64,000 bases of DNA, taken from JAJNPS01 sp031378845. Its GTDB lineage: Bacteria; Pseudomonadota; Alphaproteobacteria; Rhodobacterales; Rhodobacteraceae. The notes beneath the pieces were generated by a model. It was not told the origin of the DNA, ran no database searches, and worked only from the letters and a program-made list of their open reading frames with translations. Location of the stretch: contig JANNES010000015.1 in NCBI GenBank assembly GCA_031378845.1, positions 310,001 through 374,000 of the forward strand. The letters run 5' to 3'. The position numbers were made by a program, and so were the translations under genes. Of the stretch, positions 1-8,155 are shown piece by piece; the stretch's first letter is position 1, and each line of letters begins with the position of its first letter.

Positions 1-459
1 TCCAAACGCTCCAACTTGCCCGGCCTGCGCTCTGGTTTTGTGGCAGGCGGGCGCGACGGGATCACGCGGGTCCGCCAGCTTCGTGCGTTTGCCGGTGCGC
101 CGCTGCCCCTGCCGATCCAGCGGGTCTCCGAGGTCGCATGGCGCGATGAGGCGCATGTCGATGCCTCGCGCGCGCTTTACCGCGAAAAGTTTCGCATCGC
201 TGACGACGTGTTCCGCGCGATGCAGGCCTACCGCCGCCCCGAGGCTGGGTTTTTCCTGTGGCTACCCGTCGATGACGGTGAGGCCGCGGCGCTGAAGCTT
301 TGGTGTGAAACCGGCGTGCGCGTGCTGCCGGGGGCCTATCTGTCGCGCGATGTGGCCGGGCAGAACCCGGGCAAGGACTTTATTCGGGTCGCCCTCGTGG
401 CCCCCAAGGACGAGACGCAGGCGGGGCTGACCCAGCTGCGCGACTGTCTCTATGCGTAA
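1..459 (+). CDS. PLP-dependent aminotransferase (DapC-like), 3' part only
   Basis: The reading frame is open from base 1, so the gene starts upstream of the window. The first residues read SKRSNLPGLRSGF, the motif of class I/II aminotransferases in which the Lys forms the Schiff base with pyridoxal phosphate, so the C-terminal small domain and the end of the large domain are present (152 residues). In Rhodobacterales the gene just before ftsK is commonly a succinyldiaminopimelate-type aminotransferase of lysine and peptidoglycan-precursor synthesis; that specific substrate is inference from position. The stop codon overlaps an alternative upstream ATG of ftsK, suggesting co-transcription. Confidence 0.85.
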   Translation, partial: SKRSNLPGLRSGFVAGGRDGITRVRQLRAFAGAPLPLPIQRVSEVAWRDEAHVDASRALYREKFRIADDVFRAMQAYRRPEAGFFLWLPVDDGEAAALKLWCETGVRVLPGAYLSRDVAGQNPGKDFIRVALVAPKDETQAGLTQLRDCLYA

Positions 460-472
460 GGAAGAACGAACG

Positions 473-3352
473 ATGGCGACCTATCAGACGCGGCAGCGTG
501 ATCCCCTTCTGGATCAGGGCACCCAGGCGATGCTGGAACGGCGGAGCCGAGAGTTGCTTGGCCTGGCGCTCTGCGCGATTGGTCTGGCCTTTGCCGCCTT
601 GCTGTTCACCTATTCGCCCGACGATCCCGGTTGGATGGTCGCCACCGAAGAGCCCGCCCATAACCTCTTGGGCCGGTTTGGCGCGTCGGTGTCGTCAACC
701 TTGATCATCCTGATCGGCAAGGGGGCGTGGTTCATGCCACTCGTCGTGATCGCTTGGGGCATCCGTTTTGTGCTGCATCGCGGGGGCGAACGTGCTTTGG
801 CACGCATTGTCTTTGCGGTGATCGGCGTGGCCATCGCATCGGTCTATGCCGCGGCCCTCGTGCCCGGAACCGCATGGCCGCACTCCTTTGGTCTGGGCGG
901 GCTTTTTGGCGATACGATCCTCGGCGCGCTGATCGGGCTGGCCCCCGGCGACACCGGCCTGGGGCTGAAACTGATCAGCGTTCTGGCATTCCTTGCGCTT
1001 GTTGCCATGGGGTTATACGTTACCGGCTTTGACCGTGACGAGTTGCGCGCGCTTGTCCGGTTTTTGCTGGCAAGCTCGGTGCAGGCCTATTCGGCGGGGT
1101 ACGGTCTGGTCGGGCGGGGGGCTGTCAGCACCCTGCGCGCATCTCATACACTGCAAGAACGTCTGCGCGACCGCGCGGGTGGCGATCCGGTGCGGACCGC
1201 CGACTGGCAGCCCCCAGTCACCGGAAAAGCGGTCGCGCCTGCGAACATCGTTCCTTACAAGGGCAACCCGCGACGGGCCACCACCGTCAATATGGCGCCC
1301 GAGCCGTTGCAGGCCTCTGCCGCCTGGAATGCGCCCGCAACCTTGCGTGCCGACCACCGCCCTAGCCTGGTGCCCGATGCCCCCAAAATGGGTTTCCTTG
1401 CCCGGCTTCGGCGCAGCATGGACATCGCCCCACCGTCCGAGCTGGTCGACTACCCTGCGCGCGATGTGGACCTGTCGCACTTGCCCTCCGACGAGCGGAT
1501 AAAGGCGCGCATCGGTGATGCCGTCCGCGCCAAGATGCGCGCGGAGCCTTCGGTTGTCGGCGCCAGTTCGTCTCTGCGGCGCGAACCGCCGGTGATCCGC
1601 TCGGCCGCGCCAGCGTGGGACGATACCACCACGCCTGCACACGGCTCTGTGGAAAATGCTTTGGATGACGACGATTTTGATCCCGTCGACGCGCGTGATG
1701 CCGACGAGGCGCTGATGTTCCGTTCGGTTCAGGGCCCCGCTGGCGCCCGCGCGGTTGTGCAAAGTGCCCCGCGCAAAGGCGCTTCTCCGTCGCGCCAAGC
1801 CATGGCCGAGGCGCAGCCGCGCCTGCGTTTTGATGACCCCGCCCCTGCGTTTGAGCTGCCACCGTTGTCGCTGTTGTCGATGCCCGAACCGGCCAACCAT
1901 CAGCAACTGTCCAGCGCCTCGTTGCAGGAAAACGCCCGCATGCTGGAATCGGTGCTCGATGACTACGGCGTCAAGGGCGAGATCGTGTCGGTCCGCCCCG
2001 GCCCGGTTGTCACCATGTATGAACTCGAACCCGCCCCCGGCCTCAAGGCCAGCCGCGTGATCGGCCTCGCCGATGACATCGCGCGGTCGATGTCCGCCCT
2101 GAGCGCCCGCGTCTCGACCGTGCCGGGCCGCACCGTGATCGGGATCGAGTTGCCCAACGTCTGGCGCGAAAAGGTCGTCCTGCGCGAGATTCTGTCCTCG
2201 CGCGATTTCGGCGACAGCCAGATGCGCCTGCCGCTTGCGCTTGGCAAGGATATCGCCGGTGATCCGATCGTGGCCAACCTCGCCAAGATGCCCCACCTTT
2301 TGATCGCAGGCACCACCGGTTCGGGCAAATCGGTCGCCATCAACACCATGATCCTGAGCCTCCTCTACAAGCTTTCCCCCGAGGAATGCCGGATGATCAT
2401 GATCGACCCCAAGATGCTTGAATTAAGTGTCTATGACGGCATTCCGCACCTTCTGTCCCCCGTGGTCACAGACCCCAAAAAGGCCGTTGTCGCCCTGAAA
2501 TGGGTCGTGGGAGAGATGGAGGAACGTTACCGCAAGATGTCGAAAATGGGCGTCCGCAACATCGAAGGCTATAACGGTCGCGTGCGTGAGGCGCTGGCCA
2601 AGAACGAGATGTTCGTGCGCACGTTCCAGACCGGCTTTGACGAAGACACTGGCGATCCGGTGTTCGAGACCGAGGAATCCGCCCCCGTCACGATCCCCTA
2701 CATCGTGGTCATCGTGGACGAGATGGCCGACCTGATGATGGTCGCCGGCAAGGAAATTGAGGCCTGCATCCAGCGGCTCGCCCAGATGGCCCGCGCGTCG
2801 GGCATCCACCTGATCATGGCGACGCAACGCCCAAGCGTCGATGTCATCACCGGCACGATCAAGGCCAACTTCCCGACCCGGATCTCGTTTCAGGTCACCT
2901 CGAAAATCGACAGCCGCACCATCCTCGGCGAGCAGGGTGCCGAGCAGCTATTGGGCATGGGCGACATGCTCTACATGGCCGGCGGTGCCAAGATCACCCG
3001 CATCCACGGCCCCTTCGTGTCTGACGAAGAGGTCGAGGAAATCGTCAGCCACCTGAAAAGCTACGGGCCCCCGGTCTACATGTCCGGCGTTGTCGAGGGT
3101 TTTGACGACGACAAGGAAGGCGACATCGACCTGGTGCTGGGATTGGGCGGCGATGGGGCGGATGACAGCCTGTACGATCAGGCCGTGGCAATTGTCGCCA
3201 AGGACCGAAAGTGTTCGACGAGCTACATCCAGCGCAAACTGGGCATCGGCTATAACAAGGCGGCCAAACTGGTGGAGCAGATGGAGGAGAACCACGTGGT
3301 CACGACGGCGAACCATGTGGGCAAACGGGAGATTTTGATCGAGGAACGGTGA
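473..3352 (+). CDS. ftsK: DNA translocase FtsK
   Basis: Septum-located, ATP-driven DNA pump that clears and aligns chromosome termini during division. The N-terminal 200 residues hold several hydrophobic membrane segments, followed by a low-complexity linker rich in Pro, Ala and Asp, then the motor with Walker A GTTGSGKS (around residue 613), Walker B ending DEMADL, and a C-terminal gamma winged helix (CSTSYIQRKLGIGYNKAA) that reads KOPS-type sequences. ATG 473 is chosen because AAGGAAG lies 8 nt upstream; an in-frame ATG at 452 would overlap the aminotransferase stop. Length of 959 aa is normal for the family. Confidence 0.97.
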   Translation: MATYQTRQRDPLLDQGTQAMLERRSRELLGLALCAIGLAFAALLFTYSPDDPGWMVATEEPAHNLLGRFGASVSSTLIILIGKGAWFMPLVVIAWGIRFVLHRGGERALARIVFAVIGVAIASVYAAALVPGTAWPHSFGLGGLFGDTILGALIGLAPGDTGLGLKLISVLAFLALVAMGLYVTGFDRDELRALVRFLLASSVQAYSAGYGLVGRGAVSTLRASHTLQERLRDRAGGDPVRTADWQPPVTGKAVAPANIVPYKGNPRRATTVNMAPEPLQASAAWNAPATLRADHRPSLVPDAPKMGFLARLRRSMDIAPPSELVDYPARDVDLSHLPSDERIKARIGDAVRAKMRAEPSVVGASSSLRREPPVIRSAAPAWDDTTTPAHGSVENALDDDDFDPVDARDADEALMFRSVQGPAGARAVVQSAPRKGASPSRQAMAEAQPRLRFDDPAPAFELPPLSLLSMPEPANHQQLSSASLQENARMLESVLDDYGVKGEIVSVRPGPVVTMYELEPAPGLKASRVIGLADDIARSMSALSARVSTVPGRTVIGIELPNVWREKVVLREILSSRDFGDSQMRLPLALGKDIAGDPIVANLAKMPHLLIAGTTGSGKSVAINTMILSLLYKLSPEECRMIMIDPKMLELSVYDGIPHLLSPVVTDPKKAVVALKWVVGEMEERYRKMSKMGVRNIEGYNGRVREALAKNEMFVRTFQTGFDEDTGDPVFETEESAPVTIPYIVVIVDEMADLMMVAGKEIEACIQRLAQMARASGIHLIMATQRPSVDVITGTIKANFPTRISFQVTSKIDSRTILGEQGAEQLLGMGDMLYMAGGAKITRIHGPFVSDEEVEEIVSHLKSYGPPVYMSGVVEGFDDDKEGDIDLVLGLGGDGADDSLYDQAVAIVAKDRKCSTSYIQRKLGIGYNKAAKLVEQMEENHVVTTANHVGKREILIEER

Positions 3353-3454
3353 GGGGGGGCGCGCTTTTCGATTGATCGAGTTATCATGACTTAGCCCGTT
3401 TTGCGGACTTAGCGGTCCATTGCCAACCACGGGCAGATGTTCGATATCGACTTT

Positions 3455-4432
3455 TCATGTCGTGACTACAATCTTTCCGCCAGCAGAATTTGACTCCATG
3501 ACGCGGTGCGCCTTTACGATATCGTCAATGACGAAAGTCCTTCCGATGGGAGGGGCAAAAGTGCCCGCCTCGACCGCGTCCACCACCTGCTGCAGAGGTG
3601 TCGAGATGAAGTCCTCGGCTCCGCCGGAATAGGTCGTCAGGTTCACAGCGGTCGGGATGGCACCCATTGGACTGAAACGCTCGAACTCCCAGGCGTTGCC
3701 AACCATTCCCGTCATGCAGACCGAACCGCCGGTGGCAACGCATTGCAGGCTGTCTAGCAGCGTCGTCGTGCCGACAAGCTCGAGAACCCGGTGCACGCCG
3801 TTCGGGTGCGCCTCCCTGACCGCACCGGCAATCTCACCGCTGTCGATAAACACCTCGTCGGCGCCGTTCTTCAGCAGCATGTCTCGCCGGTCATCACGGC
3901 GCGAGGTCGCCAGAACATGCAGCCCGGCCTGCTTGGCCAAGATCGCAGCCGTCAATCCCACCGATGTGGTCCCGCCGCGGATCAACAATGTTTCGCCCTG
4001 CTTCGCACCAAGGGCCGTGTTCAGCGATCCCCACGCGGTTTGAACCATCTCGGGCAATGCCCCAAGCACGTTCCACGGCAAGCTGGACCGGAGTCTCTGA
4101 ACCTGGCCCACGGGCACCAAGGTGTATTCTGCATATCCCCCGTCATATTGCCGACCCATGCCGCCCATCGCCGTGGCGATGGTGTCGCCCTCCTCGAACC
4201 CGCCATCCGGCGCCGACACTACCTCGCCAACGGCTTCGATACCCAGAACACGAGGGAACAGCACATTCGGGGAATGGCCTTGGCGGGTGAAGAGTTCAGA
4301 CCGGTTCAGACCAAAGGCGCGCACCCTGACAAGAACCCAACCCGGTTTCGGCGTCGGCACCGGCAGAGATTCCAGCTTCAGAACCTCGGGGCCACCCGCC
4401 TCTCGAATGACTACTGCCTTCATGCTGCCCAT
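3455..4432 (-). CDS. Zinc-independent MDR-family oxidoreductase (quinone reductase-like)
   Basis: Medium-chain dehydrogenase/reductase of 325 aa. The N-terminal GroES-like domain contains VLGIEAVGEVV and the C-terminal Rossmann domain contains RGGTTSVGLTAA, the dinucleotide-binding loop typical of quinone oxidoreductases and zinc-binding dehydrogenases; the catalytic zinc Cys/His ligands of true alcohol dehydrogenases are not evident. Probably reduces quinones or enones with NADPH; substrate unknown. Start at 4432 is chosen for the GGGAG seven bases upstream; a 19-residue longer frame is open but lacks support. It lies on the opposite strand to ftsK and lolA. Confidence 0.85.
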   Translation of the reverse strand: MGSMKAVVIREAGGPEVLKLESLPVPTPKPGWVLVRVRAFGLNRSELFTRQGHSPNVLFPRVLGIEAVGEVVSAPDGGFEEGDTIATAMGGMGRQYDGGYAEYTLVPVGQVQRLRSSLPWNVLGALPEMVQTAWGSLNTALGAKQGETLLIRGGTTSVGLTAAILAKQAGLHVLATSRRDDRRDMLLKNGADEVFIDSGEIAGAVREAHPNGVHRVLELVGTTTLLDSLQCVATGGSVCMTGMVGNAWEFERFSPMGAIPTAVNLTTYSGGAEDFISTPLQQVVDAVEAGTFAPPIGRTFVIDDIVKAHRVMESNSAGGKIVVTT

Positions 4433-4579
4433 CACGTCGCTCCCGCCGATGAACGGAAAGCTAGCGGCGACACGGGCAAATGTCACCAAGGGCTCTGTGT
4501 GATCGTACCAGCGCCTGCACGCTTAGCACTGTGATCGACTGGACCGCGCCTGCACCGCTTGCTGAGTCCGTCCAACCCC

Positions 4580-4969
4580 TCACCCCACCTGCCGCGCGTA
4601 ATCCGACCCGTCATACCACCCCCCGCGACGCGGCGACCTTGCCGTCGTCGTCCATGTCCCATTCCTCCCACCCGACGATCGCAGGGGGTTCTTCGTCCCC
4701 GAATGGTGCCCCGTGAATGTCCAGAGATAGACCACATGCGCACCTGCCACACGCACGCCGTCGCAACTGAGCGTCAGGTCCGGCAAGTCGGCATAGTACC
4801 CCAACGCCATCGCCGCGATCCCCGCGCGACCTTCCCAAGGCGAGCCGTTATTGATCACGATCCGGCCCGTGGCGGCATAGTGAGCCGCGACCGCCTGCGG
4901 ATCGCCGCTGTTCCAGTCGGCGGTATAGGCGGTGGCGATGGCTTGGGCGGTGGCAAGGTCTATCGGCAT
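4580..4969 (-). CDS. SnoaL/NTF2-like protein with two compensating frameshifts
   Basis: Small alpha+beta-barrel protein of the NTF2/SnoaL family (129 aa in one frame). The N-terminal two thirds are normal (GDPQAVAAHYA, GYYADLPDL, VVYLWTFTG). The expected following segment, AIVGWEEWDMDDDGKVAASRG, is not in this frame but in the neighbouring one, and the frame then returns for WYDGSDYARQVG. The shifts fall exactly at a run of five C (minus strand, 4684-4688) and a run of six G (4619-4624): adding one base to the first and removing one from the second restores the family sequence. Either a genuine double mutation or two sequencing errors. An AAGGA lies 8 nt before the ATG. Function unknown. Confidence 0.7.
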   Translation of the reverse strand: MPIDLATAQAIATAYTADWNSGDPQAVAAHYAATGRIVINNGSPWEGRAGIAAMALGYYADLPDLTLSCDGVRVAGAHVVYLWTFTGHHSGTKNPLRSSGGRNGTWTTTARSPRRGGWYDGSDYARQVG

Positions 4970-5220
4970 TGGAAAATCCTTTCAGGTGAATAATTGGCGG
5001 GTTGGCGTGCGGCCAAGGTGGCACGGAATTGCGCGCCCGCCTAAAGATCCTCGGCCCGACTAGGCCAAATCCTTAACAATTCCCTGGTTCGGCCTTCCTA
5101 ACCATTTGATCAAAAACAATAATAATTCCGCCCCGACTCGGGACACCTCCTTTCGGCACCTCTCCGCGAAGTGAACCCTTGGGGGATGCAGCCCTCTGTT
5201 CGATTCCCTATATTCCCCCC

Positions 5221-5823
5221 ATGAACATCAGAACCGCCCTTCTGGCCCCGCTCGCCCTGATCGCCTTCACCCTGCCTGCGATGGCGCAAAAGATCCCCCT
5301 GCAGGCCCTGTCGGCCTATCTGAACGGCATCACCAGCGCTGAATCGGATTTCAGCCAGATCAACGCCGACGGTTCCATCTCGACGGGACGGATTTTCATC
5401 AAGCGGCCCGGTCGGGTCCGGTTCGAATATGCGCCGCCGGATCAAAGTCTGGTGCTGGCCTCGGGCGGGCAGGTCGCGATCTTCGATGCCAAGTCGAACC
5501 AGCCGCCCGAACAATATCCGCTGAAACGCACGCCGCTGAACCTGATCCTTGCTGAAGACGTCAACCTTGGCCGCGCCAAGATGGTGCAGGCGCATACTGC
5601 TGACGGCACCTCGACCCGCGTGATGGCGCAGGACCCTGACAACCCGGAATATGGCACGATCGAGCTGGTCTTTACCGACAATCCCGTCGCCTTGCGCCAA
5701 TGGGTCATCACGGATGATCTGGGCCAGCAAACCACCGTCATCCTGGGCGACCTGAAATCGGGCGGAAATCTCAAGGCATCGCTGTTCAGCTTTGAGGTCG
5801 AGATCGCGCGGCGCGGGAACTAA
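5221..5823 (+). CDS. lolA: Outer-membrane lipoprotein carrier protein LolA
   Basis: Periplasmic chaperone that accepts lipoproteins from LolCDE and delivers them to the outer membrane. The protein starts with a clear signal peptide (hydrophobic stretch ending PAMA, cleavage before Q). The mature part has the LolA pattern: YLNGITSAESDFSQI near the N terminus, GRIFIKRPGRVRFEY and later VALRQWVITDDLGQQTTV. 200 aa is the usual length. A longer open frame begins at 5179, but the signal peptide fixes the start at 5221. In relatives lolA follows ftsK directly; here two minus-strand genes separate them. Confidence 0.93.
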   Translation: MNIRTALLAPLALIAFTLPAMAQKIPLQALSAYLNGITSAESDFSQINADGSISTGRIFIKRPGRVRFEYAPPDQSLVLASGGQVAIFDAKSNQPPEQYPLKRTPLNLILAEDVNLGRAKMVQAHTADGTSTRVMAQDPDNPEYGTIELVFTDNPVALRQWVITDDLGQQTTVILGDLKSGGNLKASLFSFEVEIARRGN

Positions 5824-5834
5824 CCGGCGCCGAC

Positions 5835-6410
5835 CTAGCGGCAGCTCGTCAGCTGCGTCTCATAGGTCGCGGCGCGTTGCCCGACAGCGGCGGCAACCTG
5901 CATCAACCACGGTTTGTCGCGATGGCTGCCATTGGCATAGCCGGTGCGCCCTTCGTGATAGGCAAGGTATTGCGCCTCAGCATCGGACGTCGAGATCCCC
6001 AACCCTTCGGCGCTTTGCGTCATGTACCAGCCCATGAAGTCGGTTGCGTCGTCGATGCGGTCGCGCCGCGCACCACGGCGCACCTCGTCTTGATATTCTT
6101 CCCAGGTTCCATCCAACGCCTGACTATACCCGTAGGCAGAGCTTTGCCGCCCCATCGGAATGACGCCCAGCGCCCAGCGGTAAGGTGTCCGCGCGTTCCC
6201 GATGAACCGGGACTCCTGGTAGATCGTCGCCATCTGGACATGCACCGGAACGCCCCATTTGCGTTCAGTTGCCTCCATGGCCCGCAGATAGGCGGGTCGT
6301 TCCTGGCCAATCGCACAGGCGTTATCTAGATCGCGTGGCGCCGAAAAGTTGCCGCCCCCACACGAGGCAAGCACCATCATCAACGCCGACGCGCGGAGAA
6401 AACTGCTCAT
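5835..6410 (-). CDS. Lytic transglycosylase (SLT-fold) lipoprotein
   Basis: Predicted lipoprotein of 191 aa: the N terminus is a short signal sequence ending in the lipobox LASC, so Cys would be acylated and the protein anchored in the envelope. The mature part has the lysozyme-like SLT pattern with the probable catalytic Glu in IYQESRF and the downstream AYGYSQ motif (GLMQ in classical members). It probably cleaves peptidoglycan glycan strands. The start at 6410 has GAGGGG four bases upstream and puts the signal peptide at the very N terminus; a 23-residue extension is rejected. It converges with lolA with only 11 nt between stops. Confidence 0.85.
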   Translation of the reverse strand: MSSFLRASALMMVLASCGGGNFSAPRDLDNACAIGQERPAYLRAMEATERKWGVPVHVQMATIYQESRFIGNARTPYRWALGVIPMGRQSSAYGYSQALDGTWEEYQDEVRRGARRDRIDDATDFMGWYMTQSAEGLGISTSDAEAQYLAYHEGRTGYANGSHRDKPWLMQVAAAVGQRAATYETQLTSCR

Positions 6411-6680
6411 TTGCCCCTCGCACGTTTTTTTTCTTTGGGGCGACGATAGGGCAAAATGCAACCGGAGGAAATGGGCCACCTGTCACAATACGAGGAGCCG
6501 TTGCGAATATCGCTTGCAGAGCGATTTCTGGAGTTCCAGCACAACTTGGATTTGTACCGCGCAAGGTTCTTGTCCGGACTGTAAGAATCACTGCCACAGA
6601 CTGTTTCCCCAATCGAGCCTCTGGCTGATGGACAAGCGCGCCGCGAAAGGATTATCAACATTCTGCAGGGGAAAAATGCC

Positions 6681-7007
6681 ATGCTAAAGACGCAGGCCAA
6701 GTATCATTTGGGACAGGTGCTCCGGCACAAGAAACATCCGTTCCGCGGCGTCGTATTTGACGTTGACGCGATGTTTTCCAACACCGACGCTTGGTATGAG
6801 GCCATTCCCGAAGACAGCCGCCCGTCCAAGGATCAGCCCTTTTACCATTTGCTGGCCGAAAATGATCAGAGCTTTTACGTTGCCTACGTTTCTGAACAGA
6901 ACCTTGTTCCCGACGAAACCGGTGAGCCCGTCGACCATCCCGATCTAGGCGACCTCTTTGGCGATTTCGAGGATGGGCGTTATCCGCTCCACTTCCAGAT
7001 GAACTAG
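6681..7007 (+). CDS. hspQ: Heat shock protein HspQ
   Basis: Small hemimethylated-DNA-binding/YccV-like protein of 108 aa. It has the family signature YHLGQVLRHKKHPFRGVVFDVDA at the N terminus (a fold with an SH3-like barrel) and the conserved end PFYHLLAENDQSFYVAYVSEQNL. In enterobacteria HspQ is a specificity factor for Lon protease and a heat-shock protein; the same role here is inferred. About 270 bp of non-coding DNA separate it from the divergent SLT lipoprotein gene and should hold both promoters. Confidence 0.92.
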   Translation: MLKTQAKYHLGQVLRHKKHPFRGVVFDVDAMFSNTDAWYEAIPEDSRPSKDQPFYHLLAENDQSFYVAYVSEQNLVPDETGEPVDHPDLGDLFGDFEDGRYPLHFQMN

Positions 7008-7086
7008 AAACTTTTCGGTCGCCGGTTACGGTATGATAACTTCTGGAGCCTAGCTTCTGTCGCAGATGCGCCACGGAGGGTAGCCT

Positions 7087-7422
7087 ATGGAACTAAACGC
7101 AGAGGTTTTGTCGCATGCAGTGATCATCCACGTGATGGAGGATCGGATCGACGCGGCGGGCGCAATTCAGTTCAAGGAACGAATGCGCGAATTGGTGGCC
7201 GGAACAACCCCGGTCGTCATCCTGGACTTGTCTCGGGTCGCATTTGTGGATTCCAGCGGGCTTGGGGCCGTTGTCTCGGTGCTCAAGCTGATGGGGCCTG
7301 ACCGCAAACTGCAACTGTCCGGCCTGACACCGACGGTCGAAAAAGTGTTTCGCCTGACCAGAATGGACACAATCTTTACCATCCATCTGACGCTGCCCGA
7401 AGAGCTGCGGCATGCCGGATGA
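7087..7422 (+). CDS. STAS-domain anti-sigma factor antagonist
   Basis: 111-aa STAS-domain protein of the SpoIIAA/RsbV type. The conserved phosphorylation loop reads VAFVDSSGLGAVVSVL; the first Ser of DSSGL is the expected phospho-acceptor. Such proteins bind and sequester a kinase/anti-sigma factor when unphosphorylated. A strong ribosome binding site (GGAGGG) lies seven bases before the ATG. The gene overlaps the next one, which encodes the matching HATPase partner, by 11 nt, so the two are translationally coupled. The cognate sigma factor and phosphatase are not in the window. Confidence 0.9.
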   Translation: MELNAEVLSHAVIIHVMEDRIDAAGAIQFKERMRELVAGTTPVVILDLSRVAFVDSSGLGAVVSVLKLMGPDRKLQLSGLTPTVEKVFRLTRMDTIFTIHLTLPEELRHAG

Positions 7423-7888
7423 TCGCATGAACAATCCTACACGATACCCCGCAGTTGAAGAGGCTGTGCAAGACGCGACCAGAATTGTGATCCCGTCCGA
7501 TCCGTTTGCGGTGCGCCACGGGCTGAAATCGCTGTTTCAGTCGCTATTGTTGCAAAAGCTGGATGAGGCCAACAGGGGCAAAGCCGAAATTGTGCTGGCA
7601 GAGGCGCTGAACAACATCGTGGAACACGCTTATGCTGATGGCAAAGGCGAAATTGAACTGACGATTTGCCTGAACCGGCAGGGTCTGAATTGCAAAATCG
7701 TCGACCACGGTGCGCCGATGCCCGATGGGGCACTGCCAAGTGGCGTGCTTGGATCGCCGGATGATCTGCCCGAAGGCGGCTTTGGCTGGCACCTGATTCG
7801 GACACTGTCCGAGGACCTGAGCTATGCAAGGGTCGCGGGGCAGAACCAACTGACATTTCGGCTGACGACGGAACAATCGGTCGCTTGA
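7412..7888 (+). CDS. Anti-sigma regulatory factor (RsbW/SpoIIAB-like Ser/Thr kinase)
   Basis: 158-aa GHKL ATPase of the HATPase_c_2 group. The N box reads EALNNIVEHAY and binds Mg-ATP; the G1 motif is KIVDHGAPMP and a glycine-rich segment GGFGWHLIRTL follows. Family members phosphorylate a STAS antagonist and otherwise bind a sigma factor or another output protein. Start 7412 has GAAGAG upstream; ATG 7427 is an alternative five codons inside. Together with the preceding STAS gene it forms a partner-switching module next to hspQ, which hints at a stress function (inference). Confidence 0.88.
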   Translation: MPDDRMNNPTRYPAVEEAVQDATRIVIPSDPFAVRHGLKSLFQSLLLQKLDEANRGKAEIVLAEALNNIVEHAYADGKGEIELTICLNRQGLNCKIVDHGAPMPDGALPSGVLGSPDDLPEGGFGWHLIRTLSEDLSYARVAGQNQLTFRLTTEQSVA

Positions 7889-7894
7889 ATTTTC

Positions 7895-7925
7895 ATTGTC
7901 TCATTTGAGGCAATTCTGTCTTTGA
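7895..7925 (+). terminator. Possible terminator after the anti-sigma operon
   Basis: An 8-bp stem (ATTGTCTC pairing with GAGGCAAT, one wobble pair, loop ATTT) occupies 7895-7914, seven bases after the stop of the anti-sigma gene, followed by the moderately T-rich TCTGTCTTTG. Plausible rho-independent terminator, but the tail is weak. The rest of 7926-8155 shows no gene. Confidence 0.4.
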
Positions 7926-8155
7926 AACGCCGCGTTTTGCCCCCAATGCAGCCCAGTGTCTCCATCATACCGGTAGCGTAGCTGCATAAAGCTTCACCTC
8001 GGCGCTGCGATCTAAGCCCCCACCCAGTCGCGGCGTCGAGGTTCTACCTTTCCCCCACTCCCGGTTTACTTGCCAAGGTCGTGCGAACGACCATTGGCCC
8101 GCCGCGCATTTGGGCCTAGCGTCGGCGGCGCGTTTCAACGGGGGCTGCTGACATC

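Noticed and set aside
1013..2296. 427-codon open frame on the minus strand inside ftsK
   Set aside because: Antisense shadow of the FtsK coding frame in GC-rich DNA; no family motif, and FtsK itself is complete.
5070..5100. CtrA half-sites upstream of lolA (TTAAC and CTAACCAT)
   Set aside because: The two halves are not spaced by 7 bp and one has a mismatch; chance occurrence is likely.
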